From NCBI GenBank assembly GCA_012519655.1, contig JAAYPS010000142.1, positions 1 to 41,980 of the forward strand: DNA of 41,980 bases, given 5' to 3'. The stretch comes from Clostridiaceae bacterium. GTDB taxonomy: Bacteria; Bacillota; Clostridia; DSM-8532. Positions 9,007-18,860 of the stretch are shown one piece after another. Below the pieces are notes generated by a model. It saw only the letters and a program-made list of their open reading frames with translations, was not told where the DNA came from and made no database searches. Made by a program: the position numbers and the translations under genes. Position 1 is the first letter of the stretch; every line of letters starts with the position of its first letter.

Positions 9007-9095
9007 ACATATCAAAATTTCGTCTTTCTATAATTTAAATTCGCTTTTTGTCGACATATATTACAGGAAATATCATGCGTGGGAGGATTTACTCA

Positions 9096-10355
9096 ATGAA
9101 TAAGGATGAAAAGAAAGACAAAAAGAGTATGAGTCAACTATCATTAATAATTACTCCAATAATAGGTGCCATAATAGGACTTGCCTTAAGTATTAAGACA
9201 GGTGACGTTTTAGTATTTATTATTGTGGGAGCATTCTCTTTTATAGAGGCAATTGTAGTTAAGAAGCTATTTGAAATTGAAGTTAGAAAAATTGCAAATA
9301 CGCTTGCAGATAAAATGCAAAAAATTAAAGAAGGCGATTTCACAGTCATGATAGCATCAAAAGACTACGGTATTATCGGTCCTGTTGCTTCAACAATAAA
9401 CTCTGTTTTAAGTGACATTAGAAAACTAATCGATGGTTTTTTTCAACTTGCTCTTACTATTAGAAGTGCATCCTATACAATAAATTCTGTATCAAAAAAT
9501 GCAACAGAGGCTGTGCATGTAATCTCTCAAACTTCAGATGAAATATCAAAAGGTGCAATAAGTCAAGCTGAAGAGGCACAAAAAGGTGTTCTATCAGTAG
9601 AACAACTATCTAATCAAATAAACTCTGTTTATAATAGTTCTAATGAAATAATGGTAGAAACCGAGAAAATTGCGCAGGTTAACGTGGCAGGCGTTGAAGC
9701 AGTTCAATCTCTTAAGGAAAAGTCAGAAGAAAACTATAGTGCATCTGAAAAAATCTTCTCTGTTATTGAAAAACTAGTTAATGCAGTTCAAGAAATTACT
9801 TCTTTTACAGACTCAATTGAAAGCATCACCGAACAAACAAATCTTCTAGCTCTTAATGCAGCAATTGAAGCAGCACGTGCAGGTGAAGCCGGACTAGGTT
9901 TTGCTGTTGTTGCTGACGAAGTGCGAAAATTAGCAGACCAAAGTAGAAAATCAAACCTTGAAATCACTAATCTCGTTGAGAGTATCAGCGAAGATTCCAA
10001 AATGGCTACTGAAGTAATGGATACTTTGAGGAAAACTACCGAAGAGCAGACATTATCCGTTGATACAACACAACAGGCATTCGATGATATTGCTAACGCA
10101 ATCTATGCGATAGTGGACAAATTTAAGGGTGTTGACGAAGCAGTGAAAAAAATGGAGTCTGATAAGGATGAAGTAATTACAGCTATAGAACATATATCAT
10201 CAGTATCAGAAGAGACTGCTGCATCAAGTGAAGAAATGTCAGCAACTACTAGCTCACAATTAGATGCTTTTGAAGAATTACAAGAAGCATCTAAGAATCT
10301 CGAGAACCTTGTTGTTAATCTTGATGAAAGGTTAAAACGCTATAAAATTAATTAA
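9096..10355 (+). CDS. Methyl-accepting chemotaxis protein lacking an extracellular sensor domain
   Basis: A 419-residue chemoreceptor that signals to CheA/CheW. The start ATG at 9096 is chosen because GGGAGG lies 9 bases upstream; the reading frame runs open 16 codons further without another good site. Two membrane segments (about 14-35 and 39-58) are separated by only a few residues, so there is no periplasmic ligand domain. A short HAMP-like linker follows, then a long coiled coil with the hairpin tip [20 protein letters not shown] near residues 246-265, the CheA/CheW contact. Input may be membrane state, an internal signal or a partner protein. A strong terminator follows. Confidence 0.95.
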   Translation: MNKDEKKDKKSMSQLSLIITPIIGAIIGLALSIKTGDVLVFIIVGAFSFIEAIVVKKLFEIEVRKIANTLADKMQKIKEGDFTVMIASKDYGIIGPVASTINSVLSDIRKLIDGFFQLALTIRSASYTINSVSKNATEAVHVISQTSDEISKGAISQAEEAQKGVLSVEQLSNQINSVYNSSNEIMVETEKIAQVNVAGVEAVQSLKEKSEENYSASEKIFSVIEKLVNAVQEITSFTDSIESITEQTNLLALNAAIEAARAGEAGLGFAVVADEVRKLADQSRKSNLEITNLVESISEDSKMATEVMDTLRKTTEEQTLSVDTTQQAFDDIANAIYAIVDKFKGVDEAVKKMESDKDEVITAIEHISSVSEETAASSEEMSATTSSQLDAFEELQEASKNLENLVVNLDERLKRYKIN

Positions 10356-10375
10356 TATAAAAAACCAGTTGACAC

Positions 10376-10407
10376 AAAAGGTGTTGTCTTATAGACAACA
10401 CCTTTTT
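10376..10407. terminator. Bidirectional terminator between mcp and cysS
   Basis: AAAAGGTGTTGTC (10376-10388), loop TTATA and GACAACACCTTTT (10394-10406) form a perfect 13-bp stem with A and T tracts on either side. It can end both the plus-strand mcp and the minus-strand cysS transcript. A weaker T-rich hairpin (GTCTTT...AAAGAC) follows near 10449. Confidence 0.85.
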
Positions 10408-10509
10408 ATGTTTACCATCCTTTCACAACCATAATGCCACATCATAGTCTTTAGTTCAAAGACAATACCTTTTTATTTTCCAATTAATTAAGTTTCTAAA
10501 GCTTACCAC

Positions 10510-11910
10510 CTATAATTGAACCTTAACCGCCTTAACACCTTGGGGTGTATCTTGTAGTTCTATGCCCATTTCCTTTAGTTTATCGCGTATTTCATCGGCA
10601 CGCTTGAAATCACGTTCCGCCCTGGCTTTTTGACGTTCTTCAATCAAAGCCTCAACCGTTTCATCTAAAGTGTCATCATTTTCTTTGGTCATAATACCAA
10701 GTACTCCTGTTAGTTCTTTAAGCAAAACAAGGGCTTTACTTATCGTCTTTTTACCAACTTTTGAGGTAGTATTAATTTTGGTGTTTATATCTCTTACCAG
10801 GTCAAAAACAACAGCAAGAGCATCTGCCGTATTAATATCATCTTCCATAGCCTTTATAAATTTCTCACGATAAAGGTCTATCTCCTCGTAGATATGCTCT
10901 TCAAAAGTATCTTGCTCAGAGTTTGACAGTAGAAACTCCAGGTTATTCCTGCACTCGTATATCCTACTTAAGGCACTTTTAGCTTGTTCAAGCAATTTAT
11001 CACTAAAATTTATCGGACTTCTATAGTGAGCCGATAGCATAAAGAAACGAACTACTTCATAATCATAATGCTCTACAATGTCTCTGACTGTAAAAAAGTT
11101 GCCCTTGGATTTTGACATTTTCTCATTGTTAATATTTATGAAACCATTATGAAGCCAATATCTTGCAAAGGTTTTATCATTGCAGGCCTCACTTTGAGCT
11201 ATCTCATTTTCATGGTGTGGGAAAATTAAGTCTTGCCCACCACTGTGTATATCAATAGTTTCCCCTAAAAATCTATTTGCCATGGCCGAGCACTCAATAT
11301 GCCAGCCCGGTCTCCCTTTGCCCCAGGGACTTTCCCATGCAGGCTCACCGGGTTTTTGTGACTTCCACAGTACAAAGTCCATCACATTTTCTTTGCGCTC
11401 ATCCACTCCAATACGGGCACCTGCTTCAAGCTCTTCAATGTTGTATCCTGACAGTTTGCCATATTCCTCAAACTTAGATGTTTTAAAATAAACATCCCCA
11501 TCTACTTCGTAGGCATAGCCTTTGTCAATTAGGGTCTTTATCATGTCAATAATTGCATCCATATTATCTGTGGCCTTTGGTGCAACTGTTGCATCTTTAA
11601 TTCCAAGCCCTCGAGCATCAATAAAATATTCCTGTATAAACCTGTCGGCTACTTCGGGAACTGTTTTACCTTCTTCATTAGCTCTTTTGATCATTTTGTC
11701 ATCAATATCAGTAAAGTTTTGTACAAACTTCACCTTATATCCCCGATATTCCAAAAAGCGTCTTAATACGTCAAATACAATAAATGGACGAGCGTTGCCT
11801 ATATGAAAATAATTGTATACTGTGGGACCACAACTATACATTGTTACCTCACCAGGTTTTAAAGGAATAAATTCTTCTTTTGACTTTGTTAATGTATTAT
11901 ATAGTTTCAT
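10510..11910 (-). CDS. cysS: Cysteinyl-tRNA synthetase
   Basis: Class I aminoacyl-tRNA synthetase that charges tRNA-Cys. The 466 residues show C27 in [10 protein letters not shown] (zinc ligand), HIGN at 36-39 (the HIGH motif variant of CysRS), further zinc ligands in HIECSAM and [14 protein letters not shown] near 264-271, and a helical C-terminal anticodon-binding region ending PQGVKAVK. I start at the ATG (11910), 8 bases after AGGG, rather than at an in-frame GTG three codons upstream. It lies 37 bp downstream of epsC on the same strand, the cysE-cysS pairing known in Bacillota. There is no T-box leader before the pair. Confidence 0.97.
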   Translation of the reverse strand: MKLYNTLTKSKEEFIPLKPGEVTMYSCGPTVYNYFHIGNARPFIVFDVLRRFLEYRGYKVKFVQNFTDIDDKMIKRANEEGKTVPEVADRFIQEYFIDARGLGIKDATVAPKATDNMDAIIDMIKTLIDKGYAYEVDGDVYFKTSKFEEYGKLSGYNIEELEAGARIGVDERKENVMDFVLWKSQKPGEPAWESPWGKGRPGWHIECSAMANRFLGETIDIHSGGQDLIFPHHENEIAQSEACNDKTFARYWLHNGFININNEKMSKSKGNFFTVRDIVEHYDYEVVRFFMLSAHYRSPINFSDKLLEQAKSALSRIYECRNNLEFLLSNSEQDTFEEHIYEEIDLYREKFIKAMEDDINTADALAVVFDLVRDINTKINTTSKVGKKTISKALVLLKELTGVLGIMTKENDDTLDETVEALIEERQKARAERDFKRADEIRDKLKEMGIELQDTPQGVKAVKVQL

Positions 11911-11947
11911 AAAAATCACCCTTTACATTTTTTCTTATTAGCCTTTA

Positions 11948-12904
11948 TTATTTATACTTACTGGCTTGCTCAATCATTTCTTCAGGTTTTCCGTTTTTAA
12001 TGGTCGGCGAAGGTTGGGAATTATGAACTGTACTATAAGGTGGTACCGAGCGTGTTAACCACACATTACCGCCTATTACTGTATCATGGCCAATAACTGT
12101 ATCTCCACCTAAGATTGTCGCTCCAGCATAGATTATTACATTGTCCTCGATATCGGGATGTCGTTTTACACCCTTTACAGGATTCCCTTTTTCATCAAGG
12201 GTAAAGCTCTTCGCGCCAAGAGTTACTCCTTGATAAACTTTTACACGATTGCCTATAACACAAGTTTCACCAATAACAACACCTGTTCCATGATCAATGA
12301 AGAAATACTCTCCAATTGAGGCTCCAGGATGTATGTCAATTCCAGTTCTTCTATGTGAGTACTCAGACATTACCCTTGGAATAATAGGCACCCCTTGCTT
12401 ATAAAGAACATGGGCTAGTCTATGTATACTTAATGCTTCAATTGACGGATAGCTAAGCAGTATTTCTTCCCTGCTTCTTGCTGCGGGATCACCTTCATAT
12501 GCTGCATCAATGTCCTTATTAAGTAATTCGCGGATCCTTGGAAGCTCTTCCAAAAGCTCAATGGTTATTTGATTTGCTTTGTCTTTGCATTTTGTACAAG
12601 TTCCCTGTACGATATCTTTTATATCACATTCATTTATTAAACATCTTTCTATAAGGCTCTTTAACTCCAAAGCTGCGCTTCTAATATTATTACCCGCAAT
12701 TATGTTTATGTTTGCTTCATCTATTGGGTACTTTTCATATACACCTGGAAAAAGAGCAGATCTAAATTGATGTAATACTTTATATATTTGCTCCTTACCC
12801 GCAAGTCCTATGGTCTTATCATTAAGGAAATGGGTTTTATTTATATGTTCTAATTTATTTGCTATCTTTGGTAGCTCGTGGTTTAACCATTTATTCAGTT
12901 CCAT
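11948..12904 (-). CDS. epsC: Serine O-acetyltransferase (EpsC/CysE type)
   Basis: Makes O-acetylserine from serine and acetyl-CoA, the first step of cysteine synthesis. The 318-residue length is that of the EpsC-like group, with a long helical N-terminal domain (1-170). The C-terminal left-handed beta-helix has hexapeptide repeats from about residue 190: IHPGASIGEYFFIDHGTGVV carries the two active-site histidines, followed by YQGVTLGAKSF and ILGGDTVIGHDTVIGGNVWL. The ATG at 12904 has GGAGG 6 bases upstream; an open frame extends 18 codons further without a better site. It is placed with cysS, so free cysteine and its charging are probably supplied together. CysK is not in the window. Confidence 0.94.
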   Translation of the reverse strand: MELNKWLNHELPKIANKLEHINKTHFLNDKTIGLAGKEQIYKVLHQFRSALFPGVYEKYPIDEANINIIAGNNIRSAALELKSLIERCLINECDIKDIVQGTCTKCKDKANQITIELLEELPRIRELLNKDIDAAYEGDPAARSREEILLSYPSIEALSIHRLAHVLYKQGVPIIPRVMSEYSHRRTGIDIHPGASIGEYFFIDHGTGVVIGETCVIGNRVKVYQGVTLGAKSFTLDEKGNPVKGVKRHPDIEDNVIIYAGATILGGDTVIGHDTVIGGNVWLTRSVPPYSTVHNSQPSPTIKNGKPEEMIEQASKYK

Positions 12905-12966
12905 AAATATCCTCCGGTATATATGTAGTACAATAATTTTGTAGTATCTAACAGCCATAGTGAATT

Positions 12967-13258
12967 AGCATTTTGTGATTTCACACTATTCGTTTGGCTA
13001 TAAATGGTCAGTGAAAACTGTTTCATCAAGTTTATAATACATATTATAATGTAATAAGTAAAATTACATAGTATAATGTAAATAAATAAAATTCATTTAT
13101 GGTGCTTACTTAGTAAAGAATAATTATACTTATACATAGTTAACTTTACAATGTTACATAGTTTGAATTTTGTTGTGCAATATACTATGTTTATGGACGT
13201 AAGTTTGTCACCGCATGTTTTACAGCTAATTTGTTACTAAAGTTACATCACTAAAGCT
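12967..13258. repeat. Palindromic element copy (13144-13258), possibly nested in an older copy
   Basis: The inner copy runs from CTTTACAATGTTACATAG (13144) to AAGTTACATCACTAAAGCT (13240-13258), whose reverse complement matches the left-end consensus. Inner TTTTACAGCTAAT (13219-13231) matches copies at 16129 and 32988. A separate AGCATTTTGTGAT at 12967-12979 looks like a second left end, so two insertions or one decayed larger element may be present. It lies between epsC and glnS. Confidence 0.6.
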
Positions 13259-13264
13259 TACGAT

Positions 13265-13452
13265 ATCAATTATAATTGATTTACCAAAACTACACAAGTA
13301 ACATTGGGCATAGAAAAGTGTTTGCTCTAAATCGGGAAAGGTGCATTTAATATAACAAATAGTAACTATCAATGTAGTATCAACAGCGTAATTAGTTTTC
13401 TCAAAATTAGGAAAAGGTGCTGTGGCATTTAACAGCGTAATAAGTTTACTCA
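13265..13452. repeat. Degenerate tandem repeat in the epsC-glnS gap
   Basis: AACAGCGTAATTAGTTTTCT (13382-13401) recurs as AACAGCGTAATAAGTTTACT at 13431, 49 bp later; extended to TCA the match is 20 of 22. A GGAAAAGGTGC core at 13410 is echoed by GGGAAAGGTGC at 13334. The units are too diverged for CRISPR. Read on the minus strand they give a 75-codon frame, but it lacks a ribosome binding site. Confidence 0.6.
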
Positions 13453-13561
13453 CTATATCAAATGGGTTATTTTAAGGCTTATTCAAAGCCAGAATATATA
13501 TAATAAAAATAAATGTTCTAAAGTAAATGAACTGGGTATTTTGTGGCTAAACGCGAAATTG

Positions 13562-13590
13562 TTTACTTTGGAATTAAAATACCTTATAAT
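13562..13590 (+). promoter_or_regulatory. Sigma-A promoter of glnS
   Basis: TTTACT (13562-13567), 17-base spacer, TATAAT (13585-13590), then a 44-bp leader with GGAGGGG before the glnS ATG. Confidence 0.75.
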
Positions 13591-13634
13591 AAAGCAACAC
13601 AATATGGTAAGTAATAAAATTTGGAGGGGTAAAC

Positions 13635-15320
13635 ATGGATGAAACCAGTAAAGTATCCAACTTTATTCAAGATATTATTGAAGAAGATTTAAGAACTGGA
13701 AAGGTTAATAAAGTACACACTCGGTTTCCACCTGAGCCAAATGGCTATCTTCATATAGGGCATGCAAAAGCAATTTGCATTGATTTTGGTATGGCAGAAA
13801 AGTATAATGGGTTGTGCAATCTTCGCTTTGACGATACCAACCCTACCAAAGAAGATATCGAATATGTAGATTCTATCATTGAAGATATTAAATGGTTAGG
13901 TTTCGATTGGGAAGACCGCCTATACTACGCTTCGGACTATTATGATCAATTTTACGATTATGCTGTTACATTGGTTAAAAAAGGCTTAGCTTATGTAGAT
14001 GATCTAACCGCAGAGGAGATTCGTGAATATCGCGGAACTTTAACAGAACCTGGCAAAGATAGCCCTTATCGCAACCGTTCTATTGAAGAAAATTTAGATC
14101 TATTTGAACGTATGAAAAATGGAGAATTCGACAATGGGGAACGTGTGCTTCGCGCAAAGATAGATATGGCTTCTCCAAATATGAACATGAGAGACCCTGT
14201 AATTTATCGTATCCTCAAGGCACCTCATCACAGAACGGGAGATAAATGGTGCATATATCCGATGTATGACTTTGCTCATCCCCTTGAGGATGCAATAGAG
14301 AATATAACTCATTCTTTATGTTCCCTGGAATTTGAGGATCACAGGCCATTATATGATTGGTTCCTTGAAAAGTTAGAAATTGAAAACCCTCCACGTCAAT
14401 TTGAATTCGCACGATTAAATCTTACTTATACAATGATGAGTAAAAGAAAGTTACGGAATTTAGTTGAGAATAACATTGTGGATAGCTGGGATGATCCAAG
14501 AATGCCTACTCTTTCGGGACTCCGTCGTAGAGGATTTACACCCGCATCAATACGCAATTTCTGCGACTTGATAGGTGTCTCGAAAACTTATAGTGTTGTA
14601 GATTATGCATTTCTTGAACACTGTATCCGTGAGGATTTAAACAAAAAGGCTCTGCGTGTCATGGCTATTTTGGATCCTCTTAAAGTGATAATTGACAACT
14701 ATCCCGAAGATTTAACAGAAGAAATGGACGTGGAAAATAATCCTGAAGCACCAGAGACAGGCACACGTAAAGTTCCTTTCTCTCGTGAGTTGTATATTGA
14801 GCGCGATGATTTTCAGGAAAACCCGCCCAAAAAGTACTTCCGCTTAAAGCCAGGCGCAGAAGTGCGGCTTAAGAATGCTTATATTGTTAAATGCGAGAGT
14901 TTTGTTAAAGATGATGATGGCAATATTATTGAGGTACATTGCACATACGATCCTGAAAGCCGTGGTGGTAGCGCGCCTGATGGTAGAAAGGTGAGAGGAA
15001 CCATTCAGTGGGTCTCAGCACGACATGCAGAAGATGCTGAAGTTAGGCTTTATGACCACTTATTCACCAAGGAAAATCCGGATGATGTATCTGAGGATGG
15101 AGATTATATGGAAAACATTAATCCTGACTCTCTAATAGTTCTTAAAAATTGTAAGCTTGAGCCTTCATTGAAAGGTGCTAAACCCGGTGAAGCATTCCAG
15201 TTCATACGCACAGGTTATTTTTGTGTGGACAGTAAAGAGTATAAAAAAGGAAATCTTGTTTTCAATCGTACAGTCTCCTTGAAGGATACTTGGGCAAAAA
15301 TTGTTAAAAAACATTCATAA
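13635..15320 (+). CDS. glnS: Glutaminyl-tRNA synthetase
   Basis: Class I synthetase that charges tRNA-Gln directly. The 561 residues contain [16 protein letters not shown] (HIGH at 40-43), FDDTNP, the MMSKRKL form of the KMSKS loop near 268, and the two beta-barrel anticodon-binding domains (about 340-550). The length matches bacterial GlnRS and no N-terminal YqeY-like extension is present. The ATG is preceded by GGAGGGG. Many Bacillota lack GlnRS and use GatCAB instead; its presence here is typical of a subset of Clostridia and is thought to reflect old transfer. It has its own promoter and a downstream terminator. Confidence 0.98.
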   Translation: MDETSKVSNFIQDIIEEDLRTGKVNKVHTRFPPEPNGYLHIGHAKAICIDFGMAEKYNGLCNLRFDDTNPTKEDIEYVDSIIEDIKWLGFDWEDRLYYASDYYDQFYDYAVTLVKKGLAYVDDLTAEEIREYRGTLTEPGKDSPYRNRSIEENLDLFERMKNGEFDNGERVLRAKIDMASPNMNMRDPVIYRILKAPHHRTGDKWCIYPMYDFAHPLEDAIENITHSLCSLEFEDHRPLYDWFLEKLEIENPPRQFEFARLNLTYTMMSKRKLRNLVENNIVDSWDDPRMPTLSGLRRRGFTPASIRNFCDLIGVSKTYSVVDYAFLEHCIREDLNKKALRVMAILDPLKVIIDNYPEDLTEEMDVENNPEAPETGTRKVPFSRELYIERDDFQENPPKKYFRLKPGAEVRLKNAYIVKCESFVKDDDGNIIEVHCTYDPESRGGSAPDGRKVRGTIQWVSARHAEDAEVRLYDHLFTKENPDDVSEDGDYMENINPDSLIVLKNCKLEPSLKGAKPGEAFQFIRTGYFCVDSKEYKKGNLVFNRTVSLKDTWAKIVKKHS

Positions 15321-15386
15321 GTTACTCGTATTAGCAGAAGACTTATATTAATAATAATAGAAGACTTAAAACTATTCCAAATATTT

Positions 15387-15420
15387 AAGGCAGTTTCAAT
15401 TCGAAGTTGAAACTGCCTTT
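15387..15420. terminator. Terminator between glnS and divIC
   Basis: AAGGCAGTTTCAA (15387-15399) pairs perfectly with TTGAAACTGCCTT (15407-15419) around a 7-base loop. T-rich sequence follows in both directions, so it can serve both convergent genes, though the T tract is short. Confidence 0.75.
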
Positions 15421-15517
15421 CTCATTATCCACCAAATACTATGCAACTAATAATTATAGTGGTCTGTTGAGTTTACATAAACATTACTAAGCCTTTCGCA
15501 AAACAGCATTTGACTTT

Positions 15518-15796
15518 TTAATCCATATCTATAAAAAGTCTTTCACCCTCTTTTACCATGCCAAGCTTTTCCCGCGCTATTTTTTCTACAAACTCGTCAG
15601 TTTCAATAATTGTTTGCTGTTCGAGAAGCTCATCTTGAATTGCTTCCTCTTTTGAAATCCTATGTTCCAATGCCTTTATTTGTGTTTGAATCATTAATAT
15701 TTCATCTTGTTGCTTAAAGTAGGTAACAACAAAGTATACAATAAGACCTGACATAAGAAACAGCATTATAATGTTCCACTTTTTCTTCTTTTGCAT
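15518..15796 (-). CDS. divIC: Septum formation initiator, DivIC/FtsB family
   Basis: A small bitopic membrane protein of the divisome. The 92 residues have a basic N-terminus (MQKKKKW), one membrane segment (about 8-26), a leucine/glutamine-rich coiled coil (about 30-62), and the family end EFVEKIAREKLGMVKEGERL. It should work with FtsL and DivIB at the division septum. In many Bacillota divIC follows yabQ; here an AEC transporter gene on the opposite strand lies between them. The usual downstream yabR and spoIIE are also missing, since glnS converges on it. Confidence 0.9.
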   Translation of the reverse strand: MQKKKKWNIIMLFLMSGLIVYFVVTYFKQQDEILMIQTQIKALEHRISKEEAIQDELLEQQTIIETDEFVEKIAREKLGMVKEGERLFIDMD

Positions 15797-15993
15797 ATAA
15801 ACTCAACCCTATCTTTTGTAAAATGTATGTAAAGTTCTTATCACGGGTTCGGGCCGTTTAGCTTGTTTGCCCCCATCTTAAAAGTAGTATGCTTAAAAAT
15901 AATCATAAAGTCAAAAAATAGCAATATCTAATAAATACATTTTACCATAAAACAGCGAAAACGCAATAACTAACTGATTTGGGCTTCCTACTA

Positions 15994-16022
15994 TTGCATT
16001 TAGTAGCAACTACCATTATAAT
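15994..16022 (+). promoter_or_regulatory. Sigma-A promoter upstream of the AEC transporter
   Basis: TTGCAT (15994-15999), 17-base spacer, TATAAT (16017-16022). The palindromic element at 16051-16164 lies between this promoter and the start codon at 16191, so it would be transcribed as the leader. The rest of the gap back to 15797 shows only AT-rich sequence. Confidence 0.6.
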
Positions 16023-16050
16023 ATGAGTAGTTTGCATCCATAGTTACTAG

Positions 16051-16164
16051 AGCATTTTGCGATGTTATATATTTGAATATCGTTGAACAATATATTGTAG
16101 TTATGCATATATGCCACTCATCACATATTGTACAGCTATATTTAATAGTTGCATCGTGAAAGCG
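16051..16164. repeat. Palindromic MITE-like element, 114 bp
   Basis: The left end AGCATTTTGCGATGTTATAT (16051-16070) and right end TAGTTGCATCGTGAAAGCG (16146-16164) are imperfect inverted repeats. Inner TTGAACAATATATTGTAG and CATATTGTACAGCTA are shared with the other copies. It contains no open reading frame and ends 26 bp before the AEC transporter start. Confidence 0.75.
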
Positions 16165-16190
16165 TTTACAAGAAAGACGGCGAGAATTTT

Positions 16191-17159
16191 ATGAATGTTT
16201 TCTTATTTATACTTACTAATAACCTTATTCCCATTTTTACATTAATTTTCATTGGTATCTTAGTTGATAGGAAGTTTCAGCTTAACGTATCAACTCTCTC
16301 AAAACTAAACTTGTATGTTTTCGTACCTGCTTTTATTTTCGTAAACGTATATACTACTCAAATACCTTTGGAAATGCTAAAAGCGCTGGCAATAGCACTT
16401 TTAATTCTTTTTACTAACTGGCTCCTTAGCCTATTGATAGGCAAAATACGAAAGTTCGATGCGAGTATGACCAACGCTTTTGCAAGCTCAATTATGTTTT
16501 ATAATTCTGGAAACTTTGGTATCCCCTTAATTACACTCGTATATTCAAGTAAACCGTTTTTAATAAATGGCGAAACACCCTATCTTGACTTCGCCCTAAC
16601 TGTACAAGTAATAGTCTTGATAGTTCAAAATGTGTCATTGAATACTCTTGGGGTTTTCAATGCTACTAGAGGCACCTCGGGGAGCATCAAAACTGCGTTA
16701 AAAAAATCCCTATCACTACCAGCAATATATTTTGTAATAGCTGCATTTATATTTAAGTTTATACCATATGACTTAACTCAATTTCCTTTGTGGCCTGCAC
16801 TTAATTATGCAAAAAACGGTTTGATATCAATTGCACTGATAACTTTAGGTGTTCAATTATCACATACAAAATTCAAACTAAAAGATCCAAATGTTTACCT
16901 TTCGGTGTTAACAAGACTACTATTAGGTCCAGTAGTTGCACTATTTCTGGTCTTTGTTTTCGGTTTGGATGGTATTATAGCTCAAGTTATGATTATTTCT
17001 GCAGGTTTGCCTACAGCAGTTAATACTGCATTAATTGCAGTGGAGTTTAAAAATAAGCCAGATTTTGCATCCCAGACTGTTATGGTAGCTACACTTATGT
17101 CGTCTATAACGTTGACTGGGGTAATATACTTTGCCACAAAAATGTTCCCGGTGTTTTAG
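16191..17159 (+). CDS. AEC family transporter (auxin efflux carrier-like permease)
   Basis: A 322-residue secondary transporter with about ten membrane segments in two five-helix halves. Bacterial AEC members move organic acids such as malate or malonate, but the substrate here is unknown. The start MNVFLFILTNNLIPIFTLIF places the first segment right at the N-terminus. Family features are SGNFGIPL near residue 106 and GLPTAVNTALIA near 275. I use the ATG at 16191; an in-frame TTG 14 codons earlier lies inside the repeat element. The ribosome binding site (GGCGAG) is weak. It sits on the opposite strand between divIC and yabQ, so it looks inserted. Confidence 0.88.
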   Translation: MNVFLFILTNNLIPIFTLIFIGILVDRKFQLNVSTLSKLNLYVFVPAFIFVNVYTTQIPLEMLKALAIALLILFTNWLLSLLIGKIRKFDASMTNAFASSIMFYNSGNFGIPLITLVYSSKPFLINGETPYLDFALTVQVIVLIVQNVSLNTLGVFNATRGTSGSIKTALKKSLSLPAIYFVIAAFIFKFIPYDLTQFPLWPALNYAKNGLISIALITLGVQLSHTKFKLKDPNVYLSVLTRLLLGPVVALFLVFVFGLDGIIAQVMIISAGLPTAVNTALIAVEFKNKPDFASQTVMVATLMSSITLTGVIYFATKMFPVF

Positions 17160-17198
17160 GTTAGTTAACGGAAATATGCGGACTTGAAACCATTAGTT

Positions 17199-17663
17199 CT
17201 ATACTTTTCGCATTATGTTTTTTAAGGATTTTAGTCTGCGCCTAGCCTTCACGCTGTAATTTTTCAGTCTTTTACTGGTTTTTTCTTTGCCCATCCCTAT
17301 TAATTTCATTAGCCATCTGATCGGAGGCTTTAACAGCTTTATTAGCTTAGCAAAAGGCCATATTATTAGCTTAACAATAAAAGTTAGGATTTGTGTCACC
17401 CAGCGTGAGAACAAACAATTATATACGATTATACCCAATAGCATTGATATAAAAAAATATAGTCTAATTTCACCTTGATTACTTAAGTAGGCTGCTATAA
17501 AAACCAACATAGCAGTAAACACCCAAAAAACAATGTCCTCTATGCAAACTAAAAAAGGACGTGTTTTTAGAGCTTTTCTTTTCATCCTGAACAAATCATA
17601 GATAAAACCCGTGATAATGCCGGCACCTATGGCGCTTAAGAAAACATATACTTCATGCAACAT
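17199..17663 (-). CDS. yabQ: Spore cortex biosynthesis protein YabQ
   Basis: Membrane protein needed for spore cortex formation in Bacillus subtilis. The 154 residues begin with two to four membrane segments (about 5-25, 42-64, 68-88 and 98-112) and end in a strongly basic tail (KTSKRLKNYSVKARRRLKSL). The family signature is the GIITGFIYDLFRMKRK stretch after the first segment. It follows yabP by 11 bp, so the two form one operon, presumably switched on in the mother cell as in Bacillus. Confidence 0.93.
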   Translation of the reverse strand: MLHEVYVFLSAIGAGIITGFIYDLFRMKRKALKTRPFLVCIEDIVFWVFTAMLVFIAAYLSNQGEIRLYFFISMLLGIIVYNCLFSRWVTQILTFIVKLIIWPFAKLIKLLKPPIRWLMKLIGMGKEKTSKRLKNYSVKARRRLKSLKNIMRKV

Positions 17664-17674
17664 ATATTATAACC

Positions 17675-17965
17675 CTATTTAAACAGACTTGAAAAAAATC
17701 CACCTTTTTGCTGTGGCGCAGTTGTATCCAAGTATTCTATAAGAGCAATCTCTCCTTCTACATCTAAAGCAGCGCTTTCTACATCCAGCTTATTGATATG
17801 CATATTAGCACCACGAACAATTACCAGGCCCAGCAAAGTATCAACTACAATACATTCCTCATTGAAGCTTTCAACATTTTGCACACCAGTAATTATCATT
17901 TTTTTTCTATCTCTAAGCGTAATATTTTGATGCTCACGCTCAAGTAGCTTCTTTTCCTCAGCCAT
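17675..17965 (-). CDS. yabP: Sporulation protein YabP
   Basis: A 96-residue sporulation protein of the YabP/YqfC family, needed for early spore coat or cortex steps. It shows the conserved beta-rich core ITGVQNVESFNEECIVVDT followed by LGLVIVRG and LNVESAALDVEGEI-like residues. The last residues (KGGFFSSLFK) are typical. I start at ATG 17965 with GGTGGTGA as the binding site; the five upstream codons (GTG GTG GTG ATA ATC) are part of that leader. It precedes yabQ by 11 bp. Its usual upstream partner rqcP is displaced by the DUF975 gene at 18227. Confidence 0.94.
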   Translation of the reverse strand: MAEEKKLLEREHQNITLRDRKKMIITGVQNVESFNEECIVVDTLLGLVIVRGANMHINKLDVESAALDVEGEIALIEYLDTTAPQQKGGFFSSLFK

Positions 17966-18226
17966 GATTATCACCACCACTCATATATTCCAACGGTTCC
18001 TCATACATTACAACAGCATTTTTTAGTAGATGACTGCCTATACACATCTAATACAAAGTAAGTCCATGTATTGGAATTCTATGAAACTAAAAAGGACAAT
18101 ATGCTTATTATTTGCACACTTCTTATAGCCAGAAGACACACAAAACTTTGTTTTTGTAGTATAATGGAAAAGAATTTACAGTTTTCATCTAAGTAGTATA
18201 GGGAAAAGTTTAAGGGGGGGTTTTAT

Positions 18227-18838
18227 ATGGAATACATGCCAGGCAGGTTTCGCCCGACAATTACAAGAAGTGATATAAAACTCAGAGCAAAGACATCCTT
18301 GTCCGGCAGGTGGGGTTCTGCTATTTTAGTTTTAATTATTTACGTTTTACTAGGGTTAGGATGCGGATTAATACCAATACTTGGAGCAATACTCCTCGTA
18401 CCACCTTTAGAGTTTGGATTAAGTGTCTTTTACTTAAAGTTCTATAGAGAGCGTGATACTCAGATAGAAAACCTCTTCTGTGGTTTTAACATGTTTGGTA
18501 AAGTGCTCGCAGTATATTGGCTTACTACTTTATATGTTTTTCTTTGGTCATTGCTTTTTATTATTCCAGGCATTGTGGCTTCTTATAAATATTCACAGGC
18601 AATGCTCATATTATATGACAATCCTGAGATTACAGCCTCTGAAGCCATTCGTAGAAGTGGTGCCATGATGTACGGCAATAAGCTCACATTATTCATACAA
18701 GATTTAAGCTTCATTGGTTGGTTCATTCTATCGGTTTTCCCGGGCTTTTACATAGGTTTTTTGTGGTCAATTCCATACTATTACACCGCTCGAGTAGCTT
18801 TTTATGAAGACCTCGTATATTCAGCATTTTATGCTTAA
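18227..18838 (+). CDS. DUF975 family integral membrane protein
   Basis: A 203-residue protein with about four to five membrane segments (roughly 30-48, 52-75, 95-120, 160-185). The DUF975 features are visible: an RSDIKLRAKTSL opening, GFNMFGKVLAVY, LLFIIPGIVASYKYSQAMLIL, and NPEITASEAIRRSGAMM near residue 130. No biochemical role is established for this family. The ATG has a long G-run (AAGGGGGGG) upstream and a TATAAT at 18160-18165 without a clear -35. It lies opposite to its neighbours between yabP and rqcP, and its stop is followed within 25 bp by a perfect long palindrome. Confidence 0.85.
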   Translation: MEYMPGRFRPTITRSDIKLRAKTSLSGRWGSAILVLIIYVLLGLGCGLIPILGAILLVPPLEFGLSVFYLKFYRERDTQIENLFCGFNMFGKVLAVYWLTTLYVFLWSLLFIIPGIVASYKYSQAMLILYDNPEITASEAIRRSGAMMYGNKLTLFIQDLSFIGWFILSVFPGFYIGFLWSIPYYYTARVAFYEDLVYSAFYA

Positions 18839-18860
18839 CAACACAGGCAACACAGGGGGA

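Noticed and set aside
8844-9095. c-di-GMP riboswitch ahead of the chemotaxis gene
   Set aside because: The conserved GEMM core sequences are absent; the visible stems are the simple 29-bp repeats.
13265-13452. CRISPR array
   Set aside because: Only two good units and one weak one, with diverged sequence and no unique spacers of even length; no cas genes.
13226-13453. 75-codon minus-strand reading frame
   Set aside because: It is a read-through of degenerate tandem repeats with no ribosome binding site.
12905-13634. T-box or other riboswitch before epsC-cysS or glnS
   Set aside because: No T-box core (GGTGG-type antiterminator sequence) or terminator pair is present on either strand; the gap holds only repeats and a glnS promoter.
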